From Diphasiastrum complanatum (lineage: Eukaryota > Streptophyta > Lycopodiopsida > Lycopodiales > Lycopodiaceae), in NCBI GenBank assembly GCA_029204225.1, contig CM055103.1:21390709-21454708 (forward strand): a DNA stretch of 64,000 nt. Direction: 5' to 3'. The translations under genes and the position numbers were made by a program. The notes beneath the pieces are model-generated. The model was given only the letters and a program-made list of their open reading frames with translations, searched no databases and was not told the origin of the DNA. Positions 1 through 9,118 of this stretch are shown piece after piece (positions within the stretch are counted from its first letter, which is position 1; each line of letters starts with the position of its first letter).

Positions 1-275
1 AGAGCACAGAAACAGCCAGGGAAGAGAGGACGACCTCGCAGGGGCTCCAGGTGCAGCTAGAGGTGCACTATCACAGCCAGCCGAAGCAAGTCTAGTTGGT
101 TTGGCTTGCTTGGGGGCTGGTGCGGAGGCAGATTGGGATGATGCTAGTGATGAGTCCTCCTCCTTGGATACACAGCCCATGCCAGTTCCAGACAGGCACA
201 AATATCGGTTGCGAGAGTCAGCTCGGGGCCCTGAGTTGTCTCCGGAGCATTCGTCTGAGTCAGAGCCAGAGCATT
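1..275 (+). pseudogene. hAT-like transposase C-terminal tail (fragment)
   Basis: An AT-hook-like basic patch (KRGRPRR) is followed, after a one-base frame change near position 50, by the tail GLACLGAGAEADWDDASDES and an acidic end that stops at 275. The same patch and tail occur in the minus-strand transposase at about 9120-9300, which assigns it to family A. The acidic C-terminus after DESSS survives only here, because the other copies are truncated at that point. No hAT catalytic or dimerisation motif lies inside the fragment itself, so the family call depends on that copy. Confidence 0.6.
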
Positions 276-878
276 GATTGTGGCTCTGTTATTTTATTTT
301 TAGCAGTTTGTTTTTAGCAGACAGTCGACCATTGTATTCAGACCAGTTTTCACATTATATCCAGTGTTGGACGTACTTTATTTGCTGCACATTGTGTGTG
401 TGTGTGTCGATTTTTAAATGTGATGCTGTATTTTCAATTTTATCTCAAATTCTATGTGCGTGTGTGAATCGTATTTTCATTTAATTTCAACTGAAGAAAT
501 TGATAGCTTCACAGAAATGCACCTACAAGCTGATCATTGATGCCACAGCAAACTGATAGCACATGCACTCCAAACGATCATCAAAAGAGCAATTACTCCT
601 TTTGTCACCCTTAATAGCATTCCATAAATGCATACATTACATTGCATTTAAAAAAATACAGAGATTGCATTTCGTAGCACTAGACGCGTGTTGTACAAAC
701 AAACACACTGTATATTAATTCAGCCAATGTAATAAAATAACATTACGTATCCCGCCATATATGGCTGGGTCTGTTTTTTATACAACTATTTAGCCCTAAA
801 CCCTAAACCCTAAACTGCCGAAAATTACATAACAACAGTCCGCCACATATGGCTGACCTTATCTATTCTAAGCATTCC

Positions 879-1062
879 TACGAATCCTCCACTGACTCCT
901 CGCCCTGGTCAGGTGCATTGTTCTGTCGCTCTCGTCCCGCCTCCTGGTTAGCCCGATGTCTGGCCGCCCTTTCCCTGACCATGATGAGCTGTCGTCGTGT
1001 GAAGTTCATTCCAATCTGCTCATCCAAATTCAGCTCGACAACGGGGGCGGGGGGCACAGGGG
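879..1062 (-). pseudogene. Accessory protein gene of family A, C-terminal fragment
   Basis: Read on the minus strand this encodes the conserved C-terminal half of the small accessory protein: DEQIGMNFTRRQLIMVRER, then a shortened R/E/Q/N-rich segment, ending EESVEDS and TAG at 881-879. The segment lacks seven residues present in the intact copies (an in-frame deletion). The N-terminal half is missing because the sequence passes directly into the GGTACC terminal array at about 1062. As elsewhere it faces the transposase tail convergently. Confidence 0.6.
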
Positions 1063-1162
1063 GCGGTACCAGAGGGCGGGCGGTACCGTACTGGCGGTAC
1101 CACCATTATGGTACCGGCGGTACCATGGGATTCTATGATTTTTTAATATATCTATAATATCA

Positions 1163-1330
1163 GACATGAGGGTCCGGGCCGAAGTGCCCGCGTCCGACGC
1201 CCGGACCTGGACGCGTTCGACCCCCGGACGTGGGGTCGGACGCGTCCTTTTTTTTTAATTTTTTTTTTAAGGGCTGGACGCGTCTAGCGTCCGGACTTGG
1301 ACGCGTCCGGGCCCCAGACGCATTTTTTTT
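1163..1330. repeat. Family B left terminal region, ACGCGTCC-rich
   Basis: Many near-copies of GGACGCGTCC and GTCCGG are packed into about 170 bp, broken by poly-T. The block is repeated in inverse orientation at 34855-35075, including the start ATGAGGGTCCGGGCC and the transition through a GACGCATTT segment into a (GA)n tract. Confidence 0.65.
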
Positions 1331-1739
1331 AAAAAAAAAAGAAGAAGCAAAAACCCGTGGGCCCTACGGACAGTCCGCAGAACCCGAGAGCTGGAAGAGG
1401 GCGGAAGAGGGAGAGTGTGGGAGAGCATAGAGAGAGAGAGAGCGAGAGAGAGAGAGAGAGATGGTGTTTGTGTGTGTGTGTGTGTGAAAATTGTGTGTAT
1501 GTGAAAATTGTGTGTATGTGAAAATTGTGTGTGTGAAAATTGTGTGTTGATTTGTGTGCATTCAGTTGTGTGTGTGACAGAGAGGAAGAGACAGAGAGTG
1601 TGAGGGACGGAGAGAGGGAGGATTTGTGTGTGTGCACAGTGTGTGTGTGAGTTTAGGATTTAGGTTTAAGGGTGCTTGGGTTTGGGGTTTAGGGTTTAGG
1701 GTGGGAGAGAGAGATTGGGTTTACGTGCTTCTGTGTGTG

Positions 1740-1817
<78 letters not shown>
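1331..1817. repeat. (GA)n, (GT)n and GTGTGAAAATT repeats before the family B transposase
   Basis: Low-complexity sequence: (GA)n at 1428-1460, (GT)n, several copies of a GTGAAAATTGTGT unit at 1485-1550, TTTAGGG-like units at 1650-1700, then an almost pure (GA)n tract at 1743-1817. That tract ends one base before the transposase start codon. It may act as 5' leader of the transposase gene. Translations through these tracts (RERERE, SLSLSL) are artefacts. Confidence 0.85.
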
Positions 1818-1822
<5 letters not shown>

Positions 1823-3514
1823 TGCTCGTCCCATTTGGGATGAGGTGGAGGTGATGCCCGACAAAAAGTGGCGTTGCCCTTTTTGTCAAATGCTGTTCAC
1901 AGGGAACGCCTCTCGGGTTCGAGCACATCTGGGGGGGTTGCGAGTCCGACCCAGGGGGGGGACGCTACGGGATCGGCATTTGTATGGTCATCCCCGCTGC
2001 GGAGAGGGATCGCATTATGGAGACCTATTCTGAGACAGCTGCTGAGCCCGACGAGCCGTCCACAGATGCCGCGGACTCTATTTCTACTGGTGCACCCCCT
2101 GCCACTGGTACACCCACCGCCCCCACCGTCGCATCCGCACCCGCTACCCCTGTTGCATCCACCCCTGCCACCGCCTTTGCCTCCGCCTCTGCCAGTACTC
2201 CCCATGGATCCATAGTCTCCACTGCTACACCTACACCTCTGCCATCACCGTCAGATCTGCACGGCCCGTCCACATTCTCCGCTTCCGCACCTGCACCTAT
2301 GTCACCACCTCCAGATCCGCATCGTCCATCCGCATCCTCCCAGCCATCCACATCCCGAGGCACTAGACAGATGTCCATGCCGGGATCTTTCAGAGAGGGG
2401 CAGCATAGAGAGGCCACTAGGACCATAGCACAGATGTTCTATGACCTGAACCTCCCCTTTATCATGGCATCATCCCGCATCTTTCGAGAGGCTATCTCGA
2501 AAGTTGCAGTCTGCGGGCCCGGCTACACACCACCCACAACTGACGCACTACGAGGCCCTTTGCTCGAGGACCGGGTTGCATCAGTCAGAGAGAGACTGGC
2601 CGCACTGCACGAGGCTTGGAATAGATACGGCTGTTCCATCATGGCTGATGAGTGGACTGATCGTCGCAGACGTCCACTCATCAACGTGATTGTTTCCAGT
2701 TGTTACGGTTCCATGTTCTTGCGCAACATCGATGCCTCTGAGGCAGGGAGAGTGTATTCGGCCAAGTACATTTACGGCATCATTCGCGCGGCGATAGAGG
2801 AGGTCGGGCCATAGCGCGTTGTCCAGGTATAATATTCTTTCATTAGTTGCTTGCTCATTTGCTGCTTGATGTTGATACAATAGTTCTGCGTAGTTTTCGA
2901 TTGATTGCAATGTGTTTTTGAGCTGTGAATTGATCGTGTGAACGTATCGCGAAAGGTTGTGACGGACAATGCGTCCAACTGCCGCGGTATGGGGGAGCTT
3001 CTTATGGCAGACTACCCCTCCATTGTCTGGACTCCATGTGCCGCAAACTCACTGGACCTCCTCCTGCATTCCATCGGGCGCCTGCCTTGGGTCAGTGACA
3101 TTCGACCTAGCAGGGGATTGTCCACGTGCCCCACCCAGTACCCTCGCATCACGCCCCCTTTCAGATGATGGCTGGTTAGAGTTTGCGAGGGAGACAGAGG
3201 CTGCTGCCCAGAGACAGATAGCGCAGAGACGACTCAGAGCATCACAGGCAGGCAGTTCTTCCCAGAGACCCCCGCGTGGTAGAGGGAGACCCCCAGGCAG
3301 GAGTGTACCACAAAGGGTTCCTTCCGGCAGACCCAGAGGCAGGCCAGCCAAGAGGGGACGCACCGATGATTTTTCTAGTCGTCTCTTGGCAGGCGTTGGC
3401 CCAGCCTTAGAGGAGTCCCAGATGCCTCCAGACTCCCAGTTTGACTTTGTATTTGACACCCTTGCAGATGCATCTGGCACGCAGAGGGATGATTTTTTTA
3501 GCCCAGACTTGTAG
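1818..3514 (+). pseudogene. BED zinc-finger / DUF659 hAT-like transposase, decayed
   Basis: The ATG at 1818 opens a BED finger (WDEVE, CPFC, RAHLGG). Two frame changes at G-runs (1931-1937 and 1954-1961) lead into the remainder of the domain and a long Pro/Ala/Thr/Ser-rich linker. DUF659 follows, with YGCSIMADEWTD and NVIVSSCYGSMFLRNIDASE, ending at an in-frame TAG (2812-2814). A GT-AG intron at 2827-2955 precedes VVTDNASNCRGMGELL and CAANSLDLLLHSIGRL. The hAT middle and C-terminal dimerisation region are absent, so an internal deletion near 3100-3165 is likely. A second frame at 3166-3514 supplies a basic AT-hook-like tail (RGRGRPPGR, GRPRGRPAKRGR) ending in DDFFSPDL. It is non-functional as it stands. 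Known family role: cut-and-paste transposition. Confidence 0.75.
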
Positions 3515-3674
3515 ATATTGATACACACTTTAGCATCATGTACAGTGGCATCAAATGAGATGTATATATTTTATTACAGTATATTTGTGTCATGGCTAAT
3601 TTATCGTCGTTGCTTACAAATGGTTAGCTCTCTGAAATTTGAATGGTTAGTCAGAAACGGTTTGCAGCGTGCAA

Positions 3675-3677
<3 letters not shown>

Positions 3678-3737
<60 letters not shown>

Positions 3738-3757
3738 AGAGAGGAGAGAGAGAGAGA
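3678..3757. repeat. (GA)n microsatellite
   Basis: About 80 bp of GA repeat with short GGG interruptions, just downstream of the family B transposase. The 3758-4080 stretch after it holds no gene. It is A/C-rich with several CCCTAAA-like units (3830-3890). Confidence 0.9.
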
Positions 3758-4084
3758 TCAGCACATCTGCATCTCATTCATAACATATGCATCATGTTCA
3801 ACCATTTAACATAACATGCTAAACCCGACACCTCAACAAATGGCACAATTAACATAACACCCTAAACCCTAACAAATCATCCTAAACCCACAACCCCACA
3901 GCCATAACCATCAAAACAAGCCACAAGCATAATCATCATAACCACGTCCATAAACATCATCAACCCCACCCACGTCCTCATTGTGTCGTAGGCATTGCAC
4001 CACAGGTATGTGCAGATTCAACATCAAAGCTGCACTTGTGCAGCATACACTTAAACCTGCGTAGAATGTATCCAGGAATACAGT

Positions 4085-4700
4085 ACACTGGTTCGTGGAG
4101 CGGGTGCGTACCCAAGGGACCGAGCCTGGCCCGATTCGGGCATCGTCCGGTCAAAATGGTCGTTCGACAGGTTGGAAACGCAATTAGGTTAGTCGAAACA
4201 TACTAGTTTTGCAGCTATCCGTTCGACGATCCCGTTCCTCCAAACGGGATCCGTTTCACGTGTCGTCCGTTTCGGCCAATGGACAACCTCGATAGGAACC
4301 TGTGGACGGACGGCAGGCCCAGTACGTCCTTCCGAAGTTTAGGGTCAAAACAGGGCTTCGGGGACACTTTGTCGGGATGGGACCTGAAAACATTCGGAAT
4401 TGACAAAATGGTCCGGGAATACAATCAAATGATTCGTGGCCCCGATACGATTTCAAGGGGCCGAGCCTGGATCGATTCGGGTGTTGTCCGGTCAAAATGG
4501 CCGTTCGACGGGACAGAAACGCAATAAGGTCACGTGAATGGACTAGTGTTGCAGGTCTCTGTCCGACGGCCCGGTTTCCCCAAACAGGCCTCGTTTCGGG
4601 TGCCGTCCGTTTCGGCCAACCGACCACCTCACCAGGAACCTGTGGGAGCAGACAGGATGAGGAACGGACGGACGACCTGTAGTGAATGAAACAATTTTGC
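4085..4700. repeat. Two tandem copies of a family B internal direct repeat
   Basis: Two diverged copies (about 4085-4400 and 4430-4700) share, in order, CGAGCCTGG, TCGGTCAAAATGG or a close variant, an AACGCAATTAGG-like stretch, CCAAACGGGATCCG-like and TTTCGGCCA segments, and an AACCTGTGG stretch. A third copy lies at 6500-6925 on the other side of the fold-back. Short translations from these repeats show no known domain. Confidence 0.65.
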
Positions 4701-4825
4701 ATGAGTAATTAGTAAGCCGTAGAAGTTCAACCTGGGGGAAACCGATCACATCATACAAGACACAGTATTGTGTAGAACGTGGGGACAAAGGTAGCTATAC
4801 CTCTTGCAGGATGGTCGGTCATGTG

Positions 4826-6135
4826 GTCCCCTATGGTGAATGGCATAGTTCTGCTGACCATTCACCTTCTGGTGTCCATTAACTTCTGGAGTTCAAAATT
4901 GTGAACAACAGTTTTTCCACAGTTGTTTTCATCAAGCCATGGAATTGAGGACGCACACCACACAAGCCCATCAAAACGCGCAAAAGTGTGGACCTATCGT
5001 ATGCTTTAGGGCCAACGGCTAGCAAACAAACGACGAAAAGAAGGACATCAAATACACTGTTGGGCAAGACTCTTCTGATGATGAAGAGTACAAGCCTTCA
5101 GCTAGTCAGGAAGAAAGTTCGATCTCTTCCATAACTGTCGAGTGCGACAGACGTACTGAAGCTGCTTGGTTACCGACGACGATGGTGTAAGTGAAAGCCA
5201 ATTAGAGCGGGTTTTAGGGTATGTACAGAGTTTAGGGTTCAATTATGTTGGCTTTATACTGTTTTATGATTTAGATTTTGGCTTCACTGCCCGTTTCCTG
5301 AACTCGGACACCCAACGAAGCAGTATATACTAGGCAATGTTCACTACCCTTCCATCTGGACATTTGGTCAGGAAGCCTTGCAAAAAAGCAATGGTCAACA
5401 ATGTCTTTCCAGTGCATGCAGACGAAAGGAGTGGTTGTGTCGCCCTTACGTACTCTCGGATTTTACCACACCATTCATTGCTCCGTTTTCGACTCCACGT
5501 CAAACGTTTTTTGGTGAGCTTTCAGAGACCGCACCCATTGGTATTTGATCAGTGGATTAGAAACCACTGGGTGTTGTCTCTGTCGGCTCACCAAAAACAT
5601 TTCACGTGGAGTCGAAAACAGAGCAATTGGTGATGTGGCAAGATTTGGGAACACGTACTGGCGTCAAAACCACTGAGACCATCTCCATGCACTGGAAAGA
5701 CATTTTTGACCATTGCTTTCGTACAAAGTTTCGTGGCCAAACATCCAGATGAAAGGGTATTGATCATTGTCTGATCTATGCTGCTTCCTTGGGTGTCTGA
5801 GTTCAGGAAATGGCTATTAAAGCCCATAAAATTTCCTTTCAAACTGTGTTCTTATTGCAAAACATGCTTTAACTGGCTTTCACTCACACCGTCCCTGTCA
5901 TATACCAAACAACTTCAATACTTATGGCACACTTCAGACTTATGGAAGAGCTAGAACTTTCGCCCTGGCTAACTGAAGGCCTGTAAACCGAACAAAAGGC
6001 CAACATTTTGGCGCGTTTTGAGGTGTTTGTGTGGTGTGCGTTCTCCATTCCGTAGCGCGATGAAAACAACTGCAGCAAAACTGCTGCTAATAGTGGTGAA
6101 TGGTCGTCAGAACCGTGCCATTCACTATAGGGAGT
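4826..6135. repeat. Fold-back: inverted repeat arms of about 0.6 kb
   Basis: The left arm (about 4826-5516) and right arm (about 5580-6135) are reverse complements with indels. Matching pairs include CCCTATGGTGAATGGC (4827) with its inverse at 6096-6125; a block containing ACGCACACCACACAA and CAAAACGCGC (4950-4985) with its inverse at 6000-6050; and the CTTTCCAGTGCATG / CTCCACGTCAAACG block (5400-5505) with its inverse at 5590-5700. The loop is about 5517-5580. One arm reappears at 32457-32800 inside the inverted family B copy. A segment of the left arm (about 5025-5193) reads as an acidic serine-rich open frame. Confidence 0.7.
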
Positions 6136-6202
6136 GAATGGTCACCAGAAGAGTGGATGGTCATCATAACTATGTCGTTCACTACCGAGAATCAGAAGAC
6201 CT

Positions 6203-6445
6203 ACCGGATGGCCCGGCGACGAGGGACCCTTTCCCGGACCATGGCCAGTTGTTCTGCGGTGAAGTTAATTCCAATCCGTTGCGTTTCCTCGCCCTCGCCA
6301 GCTCGGGCACGGGGGAGCAGGTCCGAGGACCGTGAGGGCATGTAGCTGTAGCTCCGATAGTCGCCCCATTATCTCTTGCTGGCTCTCGTGAAATCCGCCG
6401 TCTAGCTTCCGTTCGTTGTGTCGGCGGACATCTACCAAGACATGC
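6203..6445 (-). pseudogene. Diverged family B homologue of the accessory protein gene
   Basis: On the minus strand, 6445-6360 reads DVRRHNER followed by a Q/E/L-rich helix. After a frame change, 6290-6203 reads RIGINFTAEQLAMVRER, then PRRRAIR and a TAG stop (6205-6203). The family A protein has DVRRHNERHRK early and QIGMNFTRRQLIMVRER late, in the same order. The gene lies downstream of, and convergent with, the family B transposase, the same arrangement as in family A. At protein level it keeps the motif core, while the DNA around it is otherwise unlike family A. A shared ancestral domain is the natural reading. One frameshift breaks this copy. Its function is unknown. Confidence 0.6.
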
Positions 6446-6499
6446 TCCGACTAGTTGCCCACGTGACGTTGTATGACTCCAAACCCTAAATCTATCTCA

Positions 6500-6925
6500 T
6501 CACATAGGCCATGGTACTGTGTAGAATGCATCAATGGTCCGGGAACATAGTCCACAGGTTCGTGATCCCGATACGAACCACAGGGATCGAGCCTGGCTCG
6601 TTTCGGGTATCGTTCGGTCAAAATGGCCCTTCGACTGGAGCGAAGCGCAATTAGGTCAAGCGAACTGGACTAGTTTTGCAACTCTCCGTCTGATGGTCCC
6701 GTTTCTCCAAATGGGATCCGTTTCGGGTGCTATCTATTTCGGCCAGTGGACAACCTCGATATGACCTGTGGGAATAAACAGGACGAGGAAACGACCGACG
6801 GTTGGCCCGCAACGTCCGTCCGAAGTTCGACGTTAAACAGGGCTTCAGGGACACTTTGTCCGCTCGGGACCTGAAAACTGGGAGATGTTTCGGAGCCCCC
6901 GTGCTGGTACGCAAAAGCGTGTTGA
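6500..6925. repeat. Third copy of the family B internal direct repeat
   Basis: It repeats the 4085-4400 block: CGAGCCTGGCTCG, TTCGGTCAAAATGGCCCTTCG, GCAATTAGGTCAAGCG, AATGGGATCCGTTTC, then GGCCAGTGGACAACCTCGAT. It continues through ACAGGGCTTCAGGGACACTTTGTC, close to the segment at 4340-4375. Confidence 0.65.
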
Positions 6926-7299
6926 AGTAGTGCCATAACTAATAAACAAGCTGTTGAAGTTTATCCGGGAAGAAACTGATCTCATCAAGTGAGTCACAGT
7001 AGTGTATAGCTTGTCACTCTTCTGGTGAGCCCTAATTTCCCCCAGAGACTTCTGGTCCTGAGAGCTTGTCACTCTTCTGGTGAGCGTTCACCTCTCCCCA
7101 ATCCTCTGGCGAGCACTCACTTCTTTGAGACAGTCATTGATGCACCCTAAACCCTAAACCAGCAATATGTTTGCCATACAAACCATTATCTTCACTCGAA
7201 ACCACTCTCAGATCTTTATTTGCCGCTTTTTTGGAGCTTAGTTCCCAATGAAGGTTTGTAATAATTTATGAACTGCTCATTAGCCATGGTTGTTTGATA
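6926..7299. other. Family B internal sequence without a gene
   Basis: This stretch holds a GATCTCATCAAG/CACTA segment related to 4740-4780 and 33080-33125, two copies of CTTGTCACTCTTCTGGTGAGC (7008 and 7063), and a CCCTAAACCCTAAACC motif at 7143. I see no coding potential. Confidence 0.5.
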
Positions 7300-7592
7300 T
7301 CTCAGTTATGAGAGGCATGGCCCCGTGGTTAGGTCTGTTGCAAATTTTTTTGCAAATTTTTTTGGTACCGTTTTCCTATTTTTTATCAGGAGGGGGCAGG
7401 TGGGTGCTAGACACCCTCTGATAATTAATTCCGGGGGAAAAACAGGGGCCATAAATTGCTTTTATTTTGCTTTTGGGATGGGGGACAGTGTAGGCAAGTG
7501 CCTGTATATTTTTTTTTTTTTTTGAAAAAAAACGGACGCGTCCGAACGCGGATGCGTACGCGCGTCGGCGTCCGCCATCCGCTTCCTTAGAT
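7300..7592. repeat. Family B right terminal region
   Basis: It is reverse-complementary to 25463-25795 along its whole length: CTCAGTTATGAGAGGCATGG, a GCAAATTTTTTT run, CAGGAGGGGGCAGG, CTGATAATTAATTCCGGGG, then a poly-T run and an ACGCGTCC cluster ending CCATCCGCTTCCTTAGA. Similarity stops at that last motif, which I take as the element end. Confidence 0.65.
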
Positions 7593-7599
7593 CTATATT

Positions 7600-7855
7600 A
7601 TAGATCCAGCGGTACCAAGATCTGCGGATCCCGGTACCGCGGATCCACTATGGTACCGCGGATCCATACTGATCCGCAGTACCAAAAAAAAAAAAAATTT
7701 TTTTCTTGCGAAAATAACACAAGAATCTTTTATTTTATTTTTTTTATTATGGTGCCGCCCTGGTACCGCGGATTTTTGGGCGGCACCATAACTGCGGTAC
7801 CTCTATTATGGTACCGCAGTACCATAATGGCGGTACCACGTGCCACTATGATCTA
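7600..7855 (+). repeat. MITE-like element with GGTACCGC ends (copy 1)
   Basis: About 250 bp bounded by TATAGATCC/ATCATAG ends next to AT tracts. It is built from GGTACCGCGG and GGATCC modules around a core with GCGAAAATAACAC. The same module order recurs at 12292-12510 and, inverted, at 12533-12705. It shares its end sequence with family A, so it is plausibly a non-autonomous derivative. A half-module copy (CCAGCGGTACC to ACGATACC) lies at 7898-7977, between AT tracts. Confidence 0.6.
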
Positions 7856-8220
7856 TATATATATATATGATATATATATTATATATATATATCATAGATC
7901 CAGCGGTACCAGGATCCGCGGATCCTGGTACCGCGGATCCACTGTGGTACCGCGGATCCATACTGATCCACGATACCAATATATATATATATATATATCA
8001 TAGTACCTCGTGGTACCGCTGGTATGGTACCGCCGGTACCATATCAGTGGTACCACCGGTACGGTACCGCCCTCAGACCCGCAGTACCAGGGCGGTACCA
8101 TTTTTAATAAAAAAAAATTTTAAAATATTTTTAATAATTTTTTTTTGCATATTAACTACCAAAAAAGGACAAAAAAAAGTAAAAAAAAAAGGGGTTCTGG
8201 GTGTAAAAAAAGAGGGTACA

Positions 8221-8640
8221 GTACATGATGTAGGGGACTGGTGCAGTGGCACATGGGCACTGCGGGTGAGCAGACCGAGGGGCCAATGGGAGACCAACAC
8301 AGGGGGGTAGCATCACATGGGGGCAAGTATAGAGGCACATGGGCACTGTGGGTGAGCAGACCATGGGGCCAATGGGAGACCAACACAGGGGGGGAGCATC
8401 ACATGGGGGTAGGTACAGAGGCACATGGGACAAATCCGGACAGGTACACCGTCACATGAGCACTGTGGGGGAGCAGACCACGGACCCAATCAGAGTGCAG
8501 CATGTGGTATAGGTACATGGAGCAGGTACAATAGCACATCACAATTAATGGGGACAGGTACAAGGGCACATGGAGGGATCATCAACAACTGCACATGGGG
8601 GAACAGGCTGTGGGGTTAAATAGGCACTCACGAGGCTGTG
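8221..8640. repeat. Subterminal minisatellite of family A
   Basis: Imperfect units of roughly 85 bp contain GGCACATGGGCACTG, GAGCAGACC, CCAATGGGAGACCAACACA and GCATCACATGGGGG. The inverse complement of the same unit type forms the arrays at 14970-15360 and 16480-16850, always between the accessory gene start and the terminal palindromes. Confidence 0.75.
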
Positions 8641-8727
8641 AGAGCCAGTGAGAGCCTGTGAGAGGCATTGTGAGAGTTATTGTGAGAGGCATTGTGAGAG
8701 CCAGTTCGAGAAACAGGGTGTCGTGAG

Positions 8728-9078
8728 ATGGCAGAGCGCATACCACCAAGGCTTGAGGGCGAAGCCAGGATGAAGCGAAGGCACAACGAAAGGCATCGGA
8801 AGCAAGAGGCAGACATTGCAGAGATGCTGCGACAAACTCGGGAGAGACACCCAGAGCTGCAGATCCCCGCCCCCGCTGTGGCCCCTGCTCCCGCTGTCGA
8901 GCTGGATTTGGATGAGCAGATCGGAATGAACTTCACACGACGGCAGCTCATCATGGTCAGGGAAAGGGCTGCCCGCCGTCGGGCTGACCAGGAGGCAGCT
9001 CGAGCTAACCGGGAGGCAGAGCGTGAGCGACATAACAATGCTCCTGACGAGGGCGAGGAGTCAGTGGAGGATCCATAG
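8728..9078 (+). CDS. Family A accessory protein (intact, 116 aa), function unknown
   Basis: A small, highly charged protein with no family that I recognise. The ATG at 8728 (MAERIPPR) is the start shared by all copies. Visible parts are a basic/acidic N-terminal helix (RRHNERHRKQEADIAEMLRQ, residues about 13-35), a Pro/Ala spacer (about 42-56), a conserved core ELDLDEQIGMNFTRRQLIM (about 57-75), an Arg/Glu-rich helix to about 105, and an acidic end EGEESVEDP. It lacks a five-residue stretch (LEEDV) present in the copy at 14407-14772, an in-frame difference. It lies convergent to the transposase remnant, whose frame now runs antisense through it. The highly charged helices suggest nucleic-acid or protein binding, which is inference only. 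Whether it is transcribed is unknown. Confidence 0.6.
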   Translation: MAERIPPRLEGEARMKRRHNERHRKQEADIAEMLRQTRERHPELQIPAPAVAPAPAVELDLDEQIGMNFTRRQLIMVRERAARRRADQEAARANREAERERHNNAPDEGEESVEDP

Positions 9079-9118
9079 GAATGTTTAGCATAGATGGGGT
9101 CTAGCCGTATGTGGCTGA

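Larger units (their letters stand above)
1..1137 (+). mobile_element. Family A hAT-like transposon, right-end fragment (copy A0)
   Basis: The fragment has the same order as the right half of the copy at 12533-17068: transposase C-terminal tail, a spacer (about 300-850), a reverse-strand accessory gene remnant, then GGTACCGC palindromes. The spacer at 320-470 matches 15506-15640, and 730-880 matches 15783-15960. The right end, read on the minus strand, starts ATCATAG and runs into GGTACCGCC, like the ends near 7855, 12533 and 17068. The rest of the element lies left of the window. The spacer carries three CCCTAAA units at about 789-815. Boundaries rest on repeat comparison by eye. Confidence 0.65.
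1163..7592 (+). mobile_element. Family B hAT-like two-gene transposon (copy B)
   Basis: The proposed ends are a GC-rich block at 1163-1330 (GAGGGTCCGGGCC, repeated ACGCGTCC) and an inverted counterpart at about 7520-7592. Both meet poly-A/T runs directly after TCGGACGCGTCC. The left block recurs, inverted, at 34855-35075 and the right block at 25463-25795. That pattern defines the two ends of a second copy and supports these limits. Inside, in order: (GA)n tracts, a plus-strand BED-DUF659 transposase remnant, direct repeats, a 1.3 kb fold-back, a minus-strand accessory gene remnant, a third direct repeat and the right end. No target-site duplication was identified. Confidence 0.5.

Noticed and set aside
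1626-1928. Open frames through (GA)n/(CT)n giving RERERE or SLSLSL proteins (also at 34618-35080 and 59720-59954)
   Set aside because: Translation of microsatellites has no stops. The only real coding part here is the BED finger starting at 1818.
7143-7158. CCCTAAA-type motifs as evidence of a telomere (also 789-815, 1650-1700, 3830-3890, 20855-20872, 33068)
   Set aside because: Only one to three units each, dispersed and inside transposons. They are interstitial motifs, not a chromosome end.
7325-7525. Small hydrophobic open frame at the family B right end
   Set aside because: It arises from poly-T runs in the terminal repeat, and the other copy (25463-25795) does not keep the frame.
8221-8640. 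Regular repeats considered as a CRISPR array
   Set aside because: Units are contiguous and imperfect with no unique spacers of constant length, in a plant nuclear context. It is a minisatellite.
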